Shown piece by piece: positions 1 through 8,400 of a DNA stretch of 64,000 bases. The number at the start of each line of letters is the position of its first letter. The first letter of the stretch is position 1. The stretch is from Clostridium cibarium (GTDB taxonomy: Bacteria; Bacillota; Clostridia; Clostridiales; Clostridiaceae). A program made the translations under genes and the position numbers. The notes beneath the pieces are model-generated. The model saw only the letters and a program-made list of their open reading frames with translations. It searched no databases and was not told where the DNA came from. Location: NCBI RefSeq assembly GCF_014836335.1, contig NZ_JACSRA010000002.1, positions 1-64,000 of the forward strand. The letters run 5' to 3'.

Positions 1-543
1 AAATAATACACCTAAAAATGTTAGATATAATATAACTAAAATATTTGTATATATTACATAAGTTAGCGGTGAAAGTGTACTAGTAATAAATTTTACGATT
101 TCTTCACTAAAAATCAAATTAACATTTCCTGTCATGTTGTGAAAAAAATATTCACTCCATTGATTTTCAAAACTTGTATTCATTATACATTCAATAAAGG
201 CAATTAAATTCAATCCAACATCAAATATTATGCTTGTAAAAAAAACTGTCAATATATTTATATTATATACTTGTACCTTATTTTTAAATTTTAAGTGATA
301 ATATTTATAAAAACTACTACTATTACATAGATTATAAAGAAGTAACAAAAAGAAAAAGCTTAAAAAATAAAATAAATTTAAATACTGAAATTGTTTAATT
401 ATCAAATCATAAAAAGTATACTTATATGGATTGTTTATTAATTCAACATATAGCAAAAATTGAAATATGACGATACATACAAAAATTCCAATGATTTTAT
501 TAGAGTTAAATTTTAAATTAAAGTAATTAATTATCTTTTTCAT
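1..543 (-). CDS. Membrane protein, ABC-2-type permease-like (3' end off window)
   Basis: An open frame starts at ATG 543 and runs off the left edge. It encodes at least 180 residues that begin MKKIINYFNLKF. There are long hydrophobic segments at about residues 16-30, 50-70 and 95-115 with short charged loops, as in integral membrane subunits of ABC-2-type exporters. It overlaps the end of the upstream permease gene (stop at 527) by 17 bases, so the two are very probably translationally coupled. I do not recognise a specific family. The position after a secreted peptide and another six-helix permease suggests a role in export of, or immunity to, that peptide. Confidence 0.6.
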   Translation of the reverse strand, partial: MKKIINYFNLKFNSNKIIGIFVCIVIFQFLLYVELINNPYKYTFYDLIIKQFQYLNLFYFLSFFFLLLLYNLCNSSSFYKYYHLKFKNKVQVYNINILTVFFTSIIFDVGLNLIAFIECIMNTSFENQWSEYFFHNMTGNVNLIFSEEIVKFITSTLSPLTYVIYTNILVILYLTFLGVLF

Positions 544-1300
544 TTTTCCATAGCACCCCAAAATAAAATAAAATAAATCCAATTGCAAACAATGCACATT
601 GATAAAATATTACATCAAATTCTGTTGCAATTTGATGTAATGTAAATAGTATAGTAGCATTAAGTTTGTTTAATCCTACTGACACAAATAATGTTGCACT
701 AATTACATAATAGAAAAATGCTGATAGAATTGTTAGATATCTATTCTTTACCCATGCAGATATTCCTAATGCAAAAGTAGAAAATACCACATTAAAAACA
801 AACGAAACCATCATCAATACTATCACATATAAGAATTTTGATTTTAAAAAAATAAAATCAAATGGTCCTTGCACTGGATTTAGACTAGTTTTAGATATTC
901 CAAGAAATATATATAATATGGCATATATAATTATAGAAGATATGGCCATAATTAATCCGCTTGCTAAAGCATTAACTAACACTTTAGTTAAAACATATTT
1001 TTTCTTTGATATTCGTAAATAAATAAAATTTAGATATCCTGACTCTAAGTCTAATAAATATGAATCTGAAAAAATAAATGTTGCCAATAATGGTGCAACT
1101 AAAGCAATCAAATCTACTCTTATCATTATAAAAACATCTACAGAATCATATATTTCATTAAATTCTTTTAAATTGAATCCTTCATAAAGGGTAAGATTAT
1201 GCAAAGATATTAAGTATAAAATCATAGCAATAATAATGGATAGTGCAGCTCTTTTGGAAAATATTGCTCTTTTTAATTCACATTTTATATAGTTGACCAA
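527..1300 (-). CDS. ABC-2-type transporter permease-like membrane protein
   Basis: A protein of 257 residues with about six predicted membrane helices and a short cytoplasmic N-terminus (VNYIKCELKRAIFSKRAAL), the usual layout of ABC-2 permeases of the bacteriocin-immunity and drug-export type. The TTG at 1300 is chosen as start because AAGGAGG lies six bases upstream; the in-frame ATG at 1372 has no such site and would lie inside the preceding hairpin. It follows the secreted-peptide gene and overlaps the next membrane gene. No ATP-binding subunit is visible in the window; it may be encoded further left. Confidence 0.65.
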   Translation of the reverse strand: MVNYIKCELKRAIFSKRAALSIIIAMILYLISLHNLTLYEGFNLKEFNEIYDSVDVFIMIRVDLIALVAPLLATFIFSDSYLLDLESGYLNFIYLRISKKKYVLTKVLVNALASGLIMAISSIIIYAILYIFLGISKTSLNPVQGPFDFIFLKSKFLYVIVLMMVSFVFNVVFSTFALGISAWVKNRYLTILSAFFYYVISATLFVSVGLNKLNATILFTLHQIATEFDVIFYQCALFAIGFILFYFGVLWKNEKDN

Positions 1301-1340
1301 AGTAGTCCTCCTTAATAGTATATTTGATAAATTATAATAA

Positions 1341-1365
1341 TAGGAACTACAAAATGTAGTTCCTA
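1341..1365 (-). terminator. Hairpin between peptide gene and permease genes
   Basis: An 11-bp perfect stem (AGGAACTACA and its complement) closes a three-base loop between the peptide stop codon at 1376 and the permease start at 1300. It lacks a long T tract on the minus strand, so it probably attenuates rather than ends transcription, giving more peptide mRNA than permease mRNA. Confidence 0.5.
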
Positions 1366-1375
1366 CTATCATATA

Positions 1376-1786
1376 TTACATATCTGTATGAAATTCACCA
1401 GATACATCACATGCATGCATAGTTGTTGGAGATGTCTTAAGTTTTAAACGTATATATCCACCTCTATATTGATTAGCAAGATTTTGAGCTATTCTCATAG
1501 AATAAGAACCAGTTCCTGTAACATCAGTTCTAGCAGATAATTCTGAATTTTTATATACCCAAGTATAAATTGTAGAACCTGACCAACCAAATGAATTAAC
1601 AAAATTTTTCATTTCGGTTGAGTTAGTTGTTTTGTGAACTGCCTCAGTAGTAGCATAATTAAATTGTGGCACTCGAATATCATAGTTTGTATAAGCATTC
1701 CAATCTGCAGCCTTTACATTAGCTAAACCAGAAAACGCTAAAAGACCCACAACTGTAGTTGCAACTATTTTTGATATTTTTTTCAT
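1376..1786 (-). CDS. Small secreted protein, possible bacteriocin-like peptide
   Basis: A protein of 136 residues with a clear Sec signal peptide: MKKISK, a hydrophobic core and an A-x-A type cleavage site after about residue 26 (VKA/ADWN). The mature ~110 residues are rich in Thr, Ser, Tyr, Asn and aromatic residues, with one cysteine near the C-terminus. The ATG at 1786 is preceded by AAGGGGG; an upstream in-frame start at 1828 would bury the signal peptide. A consensus promoter lies upstream and two ABC-2-like permease genes lie downstream, an arrangement seen with secreted peptide bacteriocins and DUF2712-type proteins. The family is not firmly recognised. Confidence 0.6.
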   Translation of the reverse strand: MKKISKIVATTVVGLLAFSGLANVKAADWNAYTNYDIRVPQFNYATTEAVHKTTNSTEMKNFVNSFGWSGSTIYTWVYKNSELSARTDVTGTGSYSMRIAQNLANQYRGGYIRLKLKTSPTTMHACDVSGEFHTDM

Positions 1787-1818
1787 AATTTTTCCCCCTT
1801 TTGAACTTTTTCTACATA

Positions 1819-1847
1819 ATAATACCATTAAGATATTATTTTGTAAA
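1819..1847 (-). promoter_or_regulatory. Sigma-A-type promoter for the secreted-peptide operon
   Basis: On the minus strand TTTACA (1847-1842) is followed after exactly 17 bases by TATTAT (1824-1819), about 33 bases before the ATG at 1786. Spacing and both hexamers are close to the vegetative consensus. Confidence 0.6.
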
Positions 1848-2045
1848 TATGTATATAATGTTTACATATAGATATTAAAAGAAAATTTACCATATTATTT
1901 GAATAATTGTATATTTAGTATTTAAAAAAGATAATAAGCATAATTAAACACTTACTATCTTTAAATTTTATATCAATATTTATATTATTAAATTGCTATA
2001 CACTCATTATTAAACAAGTATATTTCCATAACTAAAAATTCTTCT

Positions 2046-2354
2046 TTAATTATTAACACTTAACTCCAATTTCCCAACTCTCCACTCCCCATTATCAATA
2101 AACTCAACCCTTAAACTATTATTCTCCCTACTGACCTTAAGAAAAGATACATCCCTACTATCTAACCCACTACTATTATAATAACTAAGAACAAACCTAC
2201 TAAACCTAATCCTCTCAATCTCTTCAAGCTTACTATACCCTTCAATTTGATTTAACTTAACCCCGTAAATATAAAACAGATCATGGAGTGTCTCCAATTT
2301 ATAATCCATTAATCCTCTTTCCTCATAAACCCTCTTTAAACTATCTCTATTCAT
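2046..2354 (-). CDS. Hypothetical protein paired with the replication initiator
   Basis: A protein of 102 residues beginning MNRDSLKRVYEERG. It is mostly charged and has no membrane segment. The central part has a predicted helical region (IEGYSKLEEIERIRFSRF) and the C-terminus looks like beta strands ending in KLELSVNN. The ATG at 2354 is preferred over 2366 because the purine-rich GGGGATGGG sits at a sensible distance only from the second ATG. The gene follows the HUH replication protein gene by about 20 bases and is probably cotranscribed. I do not recognise the family. Confidence 0.55.
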   Translation of the reverse strand: MNRDSLKRVYEERGLMDYKLETLHDLFYIYGVKLNQIEGYSKLEEIERIRFSRFVLSYYNSSGLDSRDVSFLKVSRENNSLRVEFIDNGEWRVGKLELSVNN

Positions 2355-2376
2355 AAATTTCCCCATCCCCTTCTCT

Positions 2377-3141
2377 TCAATTTAACCTTCTCATCTTTAC
2401 ATAAATATAAGTTCCTGAATTAATATCATTAACTTCTACTCTATGATCTGTAAATCTATATCCTGGATATAAATTTTCAAAAACTCTTTTATCCCCTTGC
2501 TCTCTGCTTAATTCCCACACCTTTCTATGAGAGTACTTATAATCATTTACTTTTACTATTGGCTGCTTCAAATTTTTACTTTGGCACCATCTCTTACTTC
2601 CCTTAGGATCCTTAGCAATATAATTAGCTAACTCCTCATACCCTAGTTCATTTGCCTTTAACCTATCCGCATTAGAATGTTTCCCCTTCCCCCATATCCT
2701 TTCAACTTCATCTCTGTCCATGCCACTCATAATTACATGATGATGTATCCTTGTCCTGGTTCTCTTATCTTCAGTTGCTTCTTTATATTCTGTTACTGCT
2801 ATATACTTTAGTGGTTCTAGTCCATTCTTTTTTCTATATGTTTTAACTCTTCTTAGAAAATTTTGTACATTCCTCTTAGCCTCTTCTTCATCTTTAGGTA
2901 AATTTTTTTCATCATAAGTTGCATGGAATGCTATATCCTTGTCTGTAAAATTTGCATTAATTAATCTCCTAAGATGCTTCTTTGCATTTTTATCATTTAA
3001 GTTTTTTTGCTTAGGAAGTGATACTTTATTTTTCTTCCCTCTCTTCTGTTTTTGTTCCATCTTTGTTATTGGATAAATTTCAACTTCTAAATATTTTCCA
3101 CTATAAATTCTCTTCTCTCTTATAGGCAAATATCTCTTCAC
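2377..3141 (-). CDS. HUH-type replication initiator (REP ORF2/G2P-like)
   Basis: A 254-residue basic protein that fits the rolling-circle replication initiators found in phages and integrative elements. Visible motifs are an HUH-like metal site (IHHHVIMSG, about residues 132-140), a conserved preceding strand (YIAVTEYKE) and a downstream tyrosine in the helix YEELANYIAKDP that would be the nicking residue. Such proteins cut one DNA strand and stay covalently attached through the Tyr. The start is GTG at 3141 with a weak ribosome-binding site. Upstream there are an inverted repeat and a strong hairpin that could be the nicking origin. Family assignment is from motif recognition. Confidence 0.7.
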   Translation of the reverse strand: MKRYLPIREKRIYSGKYLEVEIYPITKMEQKQKRGKKNKVSLPKQKNLNDKNAKKHLRRLINANFTDKDIAFHATYDEKNLPKDEEEAKRNVQNFLRRVKTYRKKNGLEPLKYIAVTEYKEATEDKRTRTRIHHHVIMSGMDRDEVERIWGKGKHSNADRLKANELGYEELANYIAKDPKGSKRWCQSKNLKQPIVKVNDYKYSHRKVWELSREQGDKRVFENLYPGYRFTDHRVEVNDINSGTYIYVKMRRLN

Positions 3142-3207
3142 CTCTTATCTTTTTATTACTTGTGGTTGTTAAGATAATACCTATTACAAGCCCGATAAAA
3201 GGTTGTT

Positions 3208-3230
3208 TTATAACCAATTTAAGGTTATAA
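3208..3230. repeat. 8-bp inverted repeat upstream of rep (possible origin or operator)
   Basis: TTATAACC (3208-3215) and GGTTATAA (3223-3230) form a perfect inverted repeat with a seven-base spacer, between the rep gene and the 3260-3293 hairpin. This spacing suits a repressor or initiator binding site. Confidence 0.4.
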
Positions 3231-3259
3231 TTAATATGAGGTTTTTAATCAGGCTTCAC

Positions 3260-3293
3260 ACACATTGCAACCCGTCCAAAGCTTGCAATGTGT
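3260..3293 (+). terminator. Strong hairpin with T tract, terminator or replication-origin hairpin
   Basis: An 11-bp perfect stem (ACACATTGCAA with its complement) closes a 12-base loop and is followed on the plus strand by a run of T. By form it is a plus-strand rho-independent terminator, but no plus-strand gene precedes it. The position upstream of an HUH initiator gene makes a nicking or single-strand origin a second reading. Confidence 0.45.
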
Positions 3294-3396
3294 ATTTTTT
3301 TGTAATAGTTTTACTCTTAATTTCTTTCATCTAATAACTTCCTTCTTAAATTACCAGTCTTAATAGCTTGTCCTTCTTTTGCTTATACATAAGTCT

Positions 3397-3582
3397 CTAC
3401 TCATAAAAAAAACTTCCTGCAACATAAAATAAACTTATTAATGTCCATATTGCTAAAATTGTATTAATAATAATGCCCTTTTTCTTCTTGCTTATTTTCA
3501 AATCCCTAAGGCACAATATTAAAATCATTATTAAATAAATTAAAGTTAAACTGCCAGCTACTCTTTTTACTAAAATGTACAT
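3397..3582 (-). CDS. Small two-helix membrane protein
   Basis: A protein of 61 residues with two hydrophobic segments (about 8-24 and 38-57) separated by a basic loop (KISKKKKG). The start MYILVKRV is preceded by GGAGGTGAT at good spacing. No family recognised; it belongs to the small-gene module of the integrative element. Confidence 0.5.
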   Translation of the reverse strand: MYILVKRVAGSLTLIYLIMILILCLRDLKISKKKKGIIINTILAIWTLISLFYVAGSFFYE

Positions 3583-3668
3583 ACATCACCTCCATGAAAC
3601 AAAGCTTGTCTAAATTCCTTGTCTTTAAGAATAATATTTATTATGTTACTTCCTATTTTCTTAAGGCA

Positions 3669-3830
3669 TTAAGCCCCTTTTTCTTTAGCTTCCAATTTAT
3701 CAATTAAAATTTTCAATTCTTCTGTACTTAACATATCACAAGCTATATTTGCCATTACCCTTGCATAGCTCCTTTCAAGTTCTTCTTTTCCTTCCTTTGT
3801 ACTTGGCAAAACTATTGATACAGTATACAT
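3669..3830 (-). CDS. Small hypothetical protein of the integrative element
   Basis: A 53-residue open frame (MYTVSIVLPS ... EAKEKGA). The start at 3830 follows a G-rich sequence (GGGGGTGGGCA) that can act as a ribosome-binding site. The second half is predicted helical and acidic/basic alternating (STEELKILIDKLEAKEKG). Similar short proteins often sit beside repressors in clostridial phages and ICEs. No function can be assigned. Confidence 0.5.
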   Translation of the reverse strand: MYTVSIVLPSTKEGKEELERSYARVMANIACDMLSTEELKILIDKLEAKEKGA

Positions 3831-3889
3831 TGCCCACCCCCATTAAAGCATCCATACATGATATGAATTATTTAACTAAAGGGTTACTA

Positions 3890-4132
3890 TCATTTTTCTT
3901 TTTCTTTATCTTTAATATCACTCTCTTCATCCATTGCCTCCTTATTTAAGATTTCATAAATTGAAATATTAAGCCCCTCTGCAATTTTACTTACTGTATC
4001 AATACGTGGATTTTTAGCTTTTCCATTTAGAATATCATGCAATGTAGAATAAGGTACTTTGCATTTATTAGACAACTCATGCATTGATATTCCTTGTCTT
4101 TCAAGTGTTTTCATAATTTTATTTATATTCAT
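3890..4132 (-). CDS. XRE-family helix-turn-helix regulator
   Basis: An 80-residue protein. Residues 4-60 form a Cro/CI-type HTH: MKTLERQGISMHELSNKC, recognition helix around VPYSTLHDILNG, then IDTVSKIAEGLNIS. The tail is acidic-lysine repeats. It is divergent from the second XRE gene and the recombinase. The shared intergenic region holds several ATCGC/CGATAA half-sites, so the two regulators probably control each other and excision genes, as in phage lysogeny switches. Confidence 0.75.
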   Translation of the reverse strand: MNINKIMKTLERQGISMHELSNKCKVPYSTLHDILNGKAKNPRIDTVSKIAEGLNISIYEILNKEAMDEESDIKDKEKEK

Positions 4133-4147
4133 ATCCCCTCCTTTTTA

Positions 4148-4159
4148 TCGCCAAAGCGA
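4148..4159. promoter_or_regulatory. Operator-like inverted repeat TCGC-CAAA-GCGA
   Basis: A short inverted repeat just upstream of the minus-strand XRE gene. Related half-sites (TATCGC or GCGATA) recur near 4179, 4214 and 4292, consistent with multiple repressor sites across the divergent promoter region. Confidence 0.4.
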
Positions 4160-4322
4160 GATTATACTCAAATTATATATCGCTTTTCTGATAGAGTAAA
4201 TATTTATTTATCGCTTGTACCACTTATTTTTTGCATAGATTACCATATTATCTCATTAATGCTCCCTTTCTCTTTTATTTATATCATATTAGCGATAATT
4301 TTTACTTTATTTTGTCACATTA

Positions 4323-4366
4323 CCGATAATTAATTGTATTGCATATTATCGGCAAACTGATATAAT
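4323..4366 (+). promoter_or_regulatory. Promoter with overlapping operator for the XRE-recombinase operon
   Basis: TTGCAT (4339-4344) and TATAAT (4361-4366) are spaced by 16 bases. The -35 box lies between CCGATAAT (4323-4330) and ATTATCGG (4345-4352), a perfect 8-bp inverted repeat. A dimeric repressor bound there would block polymerase. The XRE proteins encoded on either side are the obvious candidates. Confidence 0.55.
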
Positions 4367-4405
4367 TTACTTATAACAAATAAAAATATATAGAGGATGG
4401 TTTAT

Positions 4406-4783
4406 ATGAATATTAGTACCCTAGGTGTAAATATTAGATCGTTAAGAGAAAAAAAAGGATGGAGTTTAAATAAACTTAAAGAAGAATGCGAAATTGGATA
4501 TGCAACATTACATGACATAGAAAATGGAAAAAGTCAAAACTTAAACTCCAATAACCTTGAAAAAGTTGCAAAAGCATTAGAGACTACAGTTGATGAGTTA
4601 TTAAATCTAGAAACAATTGAATATCATGTTAGTGATATAGCAGATACTTTAGATACTGTATTTGAATCTGACGAACTTAGACTAGATGGTCAAAAATTAA
4701 ATGACTATGAATCAAAGTTTTTAAAAGACTTTTTCAAAGCTGGAATAGACAGAATAAGAAAGAAAAGAGATGAAAGTAAATAA
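4406..4783 (+). CDS. XRE-family regulator upstream of the integrase
   Basis: A protein of 125 residues. The N-terminal HTH spans about residues 2-65 (NIRSLREKKGWSLNKLKE, recognition helix near GYATLHDIENGK), followed by an acidic C-terminal region that may mediate oligomerisation. The ATG at 4406 has AGAGG at correct spacing; the ATG at 4397 sits right on the ribosome-binding site. The stop codon overlaps the recombinase start by one base (TAATG), so the two are translationally coupled. Likely a repressor/activator that sets integrase expression. Confidence 0.75.
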   Translation: MNISTLGVNIRSLREKKGWSLNKLKEECEIGYATLHDIENGKSQNLNSNNLEKVAKALETTVDELLNLETIEYHVSDIADTLDTVFESDELRLDGQKLNDYESKFLKDFFKAGIDRIRKKRDESK

Positions 4784-6498
4784 TGCCTAAACGAGTAGCT
4801 ATTTACAGTAGAAAATCCAAGTTCACTGGAAAAGGTGATTCAATTGAGAATCAAGTTGAAATGTGCAAGGACTATATAAATAGAAACATAGGTCAAGATG
4901 TTGAATTTACTATTTATGAAGATGAAGGTTTTAGCGGTGGAAACCTTGATAGACCTAAGTTTAAGAAACTCATGCATGCCATAAAGAGTAAAAAGATTGA
5001 TATTCTTGTATGTTATAGATTGGACAGAATTTCCCGTAATGTAGCTGACTTTTCTTCTACACTTGAAATTCTGCAATCTCATAATTGTGATTTTATTTCA
5101 ATTAAAGAACAGTTTGATACAAGTACCCCAATGGGTAGAGCTATGATATATATAGCTTCTGTTTTTGCCCAATTAGAACGTGAAACTATTGCAGAAAGAG
5201 TAAAGGATAACATGCTAGAAATGGCTAAAAATGGTCGCTGGACTGGTGGCAAAATACCTGTTGGCTTCATTTCAGAAAGGAATACTTTTATTGATGAAAA
5301 TGGCCTACCAAGGGAAATAACTCAGTTAGTTATAAATGAAGATGAAATGAACTTAGTAAAATTCTTATATGAAAAATATCTTGAACTTGGTAGCCTCCAT
5401 AAGTTAGAAGTTTACATCACTCAAAACCAAATCAAATCAAGAACAGGTATTATGTACGAGAAATCTACTCTTAAGATTATCTTGCAGAATCCTATTTATG
5501 TTAAAGCCAATTCAGATGTTATAGAGTATCTAAAAAATAATAATTGGTCCATATACGGAAATACTGATAATGTCCATTCGTTATTAACATATAACAAAAC
5601 TGAACAAACTAAAAAGAATGGGAAATTCATAAAGCAAAACAAACCTTTAAGCGAAAGGTTTGCTGCAGTAAGTTCTATTGAAGGATTCATAGAGCCTGAG
5701 CTATGGCTTAAAGTCCAAGAACAGTTTGCTAACAATAAAACTAAATTCCCAAGGCTAGGGAAAACCCACAATGCTCTACTAGTTGGCAAACTTAGATGTG
5801 GAAGATGCAAAGAATATATGCTGATCCAACATGGATCTGTCTCCAATGTTACAGGCAAAAAACGTTTTTACTATACCTGCTCATTGAAAAGAAAATCCCA
5901 CAAAGCCTTATGTGATAATGATAATGCTAAGGCAGATACAATAGAAAGACTAGTAATGCTAAGCTTAAAGCAGCTCTCTTATACTAAGGAAGAATTTCTA
6001 AATTCCCTAAAAGAGCAGTATAAAGAGAAATCTAAAGCAAATAGTATAGGTATAGAGAAAATTTCTCTTGAAAAATCTTTATTGAATAAAAGGAATCAAA
6101 TTGACAATTTAGTAGAGAAATTATCTTTAACTTCCGACATATCGGAAGTTCTAGTAAATAAAATTAAAACCTTAGAATCTGAATGTAAAGATATTGAGCT
6201 TAAAATAAAGAATCTTGAATTAGAAAAATCTAAATTGAAAATAGATATGTTAAGTACTCAGATTATAGAGAAACATCTGAATGATTGCAGATGTATTGAT
6301 ACTTTGCCTAGAGAAAAGCAGAAAGAGATAATTGATTGCCTTATTGATGTTATCTATTGGTATGGTAGTGGCAGGGGGAATGGTGGTATAAAGATAAAGT
6401 TTATTGGAAGTGATGAAAGTGATGAGGAGGTTGAATATACTGAGGAGGAATTAACCAAAATTTTGCAGAATGGACTATCTGGGATGACCTGTATCTAG
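4783..6498 (+). CDS. Large serine recombinase (integrase)
   Basis: A 571-residue site-specific recombinase. The N-terminal resolvase domain (1-~150) has the nucleophile Ser9 in IYSRKS and conserved ...YRLDRISRN... and QLERETIAERV segments. The central recombinase domain covers about 160-300. A zinc ribbon follows with C-x2-C (LRCGRCKEYM) and two later cysteines (YYTC, ALC), then a coiled-coil region (about 420-490) and a variable tail. The length and order are typical of large serine integrases of phages and ICEs, which recombine attP with attB at a two-base core. The 3' end abuts and overlaps the disrupted FAD-oxidoreductase gene, marking the attachment junction. Confidence 0.92.
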   Translation: MPKRVAIYSRKSKFTGKGDSIENQVEMCKDYINRNIGQDVEFTIYEDEGFSGGNLDRPKFKKLMHAIKSKKIDILVCYRLDRISRNVADFSSTLEILQSHNCDFISIKEQFDTSTPMGRAMIYIASVFAQLERETIAERVKDNMLEMAKNGRWTGGKIPVGFISERNTFIDENGLPREITQLVINEDEMNLVKFLYEKYLELGSLHKLEVYITQNQIKSRTGIMYEKSTLKIILQNPIYVKANSDVIEYLKNNNWSIYGNTDNVHSLLTYNKTEQTKKNGKFIKQNKPLSERFAAVSSIEGFIEPELWLKVQEQFANNKTKFPRLGKTHNALLVGKLRCGRCKEYMLIQHGSVSNVTGKKRFYYTCSLKRKSHKALCDNDNAKADTIERLVMLSLKQLSYTKEEFLNSLKEQYKEKSKANSIGIEKISLEKSLLNKRNQIDNLVEKLSLTSDISEVLVNKIKTLESECKDIELKIKNLELEKSKLKIDMLSTQIIEKHLNDCRCIDTLPREKQKEIIDCLIDVIYWYGSGRGNGGIKIKFIGSDESDEEVEYTEEELTKILQNGLSGMTCI

Positions 6499-7266
6499 AA
6501 GTATAATATTTTCTGCAAATTCTTTTAACGCATATTGCTGACATACTTTACTATTAAGCTTATCATAATTAACATCTTCCTTTGGTACTTTTAATACAAC
6601 TACACCTTTATCATCTAATTCATTTCTTATTTCATCTGATAAACTATCCTTAGCTAATTTACAAGATCCACTCATTGCACCTAATACATCTTCTGCTCTT
6701 TCTCCTTGCAAATCAGATACTCCACATCTTTGACTGATACTTATTCTTGGACCAAAAGATGGACATCTTAAAATACACATAGAACAGCCATTCCCATACC
6801 TTAAACAGTTTCCCATAGGCCCAGTGGTACCTGTAGTTTCAATAAAAACATCGCCCTCTACAAAGGTATCATCAGCCAAATATAATCCTTTGATTTTATG
6901 TCCATCAAATTCCACATCTCTTACTCTACTTTCCATATGGAGGTTAATTCCCAGTGTTTCCACATAATCTTTAACTTCCCCTTCAATTTTGTTTACATTA
7001 TAAAGAGTCGCATGTACATGCCCTGGGAAATCTATATCCTTATGAGTTGCAACTCTATCAGTAATTTTTATTAGATCCCCACCACCAAGCACTATTAACT
7101 CTTCTGATGCAGTATATCTACCGTTATTTCTCATAATACCGCCAACATTGCCTAATCCTAATAATAGATCGGTTTTTTCATAAAGATGCACTTCTGCACC
7201 TGCTTTTTTTGCACTAATAGCTGCTGCTGTTCCTGCCCAACCTCCACCAACTATAACTATCTTCAT
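6475..7266 (-). pseudogene. FAD-dependent oxidoreductase, 3'-truncated by element insertion
   Basis: A 263-residue fragment. The Rossmann FAD-binding motif is intact (IVIVGGGWAGTAAA then acidic E at the end of the second strand) and there is a cysteine cluster CSMCILRC. The last native residues appear to be ILLDTGH; the final PR and stop come from the element, because they overlap the end of the serine recombinase gene. Intact relatives are considerably longer, so the C-terminal substrate/interface domain is missing. The start overlaps the stop of the upstream PyrK-like gene (ATGA), so the two formed an operon. The missing half should lie at the other end of the element. Confidence 0.75.
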
Positions 7267-8255
7267 ATAAATCTTCTCCCCTCAAAAATGCTTCTTGGAT
7301 CTTCTTGTACTTTACAAAACCTCTTAACTTTATGTCCAGCAAATCTTGCAGTACAAGCTCCGCAAATTCCTTCTCCACAGCACATTTTAAAATTATTACA
7401 ACATGAAAGTTTTATATCATTTCTATTTAATTCATTTAAATACTCAATCACACCATGAGTTAAAATATCTGCACCTGCTAAATGTATAAACTCTATGTTC
7501 TTATCCTTAATTGAATGATCTATTATAAATCTGCCTTCATCTGACAACTTTCCATTATGAAGTAGATTAGTTTCTTTAGGAAATATTCCATACTTCTCAA
7601 TATATTCTTTCGCAAAGTTCTCCTTAAATGGGTTGCAATCTACATAAACATCTACCTCATTTTTATTAGTTATAAGCTTTCTAATAACTGGCATCATTGG
7701 CGCCATTCCTATTCCTCTAGCAAAAACTAAACAATTTTTCCCCTTTTGATTAGCTATATTCTCTAGTCCGAATACACCATTCCAGTATGGACCTCTTATA
7801 ACTATTTCATCATATAAATTTATTCCCCGTAATTTCTTTGTTTTAATTCCTCTAATTTCAATAACAACTGTAATTATATTATTTTCTATATCTGACTCCA
7901 TAATAGAAATTGGAATATCAAAGAAATAATTTTCATCTGTTCTTATAAATATATAACTTCCTGGCTTCACCAAATCTAAAGCTAGCTTATGAGGAGCAAT
8001 AAATTTAATCATAGAAGCTCCACTATCGAAAGTATTAACCTCTATAACCTTACAAGTTATAGCCTTTCTTCCCTCTTTAGCTTTCATCCCATTATTGAAA
8101 TATTCTTGATATACACAAACTCCTTTCCAGTTTAAACAATCACAAAAACATTCTCCATGAAGTTGAGAACATAGTATGCATTCACCTGATTCAGCTAATT
8201 TACATGGACAATATTCTGTTCCACAGTCAATACAATCCACTTTTTCTTTAATCAT
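7263..8255 (-). CDS. PyrK-like FAD/NAD- and iron-sulfur electron-transfer protein
   Basis: A 330-residue protein of the dihydroorotate dehydrogenase B / sulfide dehydrogenase electron-transfer family. There is an N-terminal cysteine-rich segment (CIDC..CPC..CILC..CFCDC, residues 9-40), an FAD-binding barrel (about 65-165), an NAD-binding domain with GIGMAPMMPV (about 185-195), and a C-terminal 2Fe-2S ligand set (CCNNFKMCCGEGICGAC, about 285-303). It would shuttle electrons between NAD(P)H and a partner flavoprotein. The adjacent disrupted oxidoreductase was the likely partner. The start has AAGGAG at good spacing. Confidence 0.8.
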   Translation of the reverse strand: MIKEKVDCIDCGTEYCPCKLAESGECILCSQLHGECFCDCLNWKGVCVYQEYFNNGMKAKEGRKAITCKVIEVNTFDSGASMIKFIAPHKLALDLVKPGSYIFIRTDENYFFDIPISIMESDIENNIITVVIEIRGIKTKKLRGINLYDEIVIRGPYWNGVFGLENIANQKGKNCLVFARGIGMAPMMPVIRKLITNKNEVDVYVDCNPFKENFAKEYIEKYGIFPKETNLLHNGKLSDEGRFIIDHSIKDKNIEFIHLAGADILTHGVIEYLNELNRNDIKLSCCNNFKMCCGEGICGACTARFAGHKVKRFCKVQEDPRSIFEGRRFI

Positions 8256-8400
8256 TAAGTACTCCTTAATAGAAATTACTCCTTATAATAAAGTATTTTT
8301 TAAAATCTAATTTGTTACATCATTATACTTTTATTTCATTCCTATTCTTCCTTAAAAGTTATATAATAAATATAGATGACTAATAAAAGGAGAGATAAAA

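Larger units (their letters stand above)
1..6500. mobile_element. Right end of an integrative element (serine-recombinase type), continues past the left edge
   Basis: The segment carries a large serine recombinase at its right boundary, two XRE regulators around a divergent operator region, an HUH replication initiator and small phage/ICE-like genes. The recombinase stop codon overlaps convergently with the truncated end of an FAD-oxidoreductase gene, which places the attachment junction at about 6475-6500. The missing 3' part of the oxidoreductase is not found in positions 1-2045, so the other end lies outside the window. The 1-1.8 kb membrane/secreted cluster is assumed, not shown, to be inside the element. 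Confidence 0.65.
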
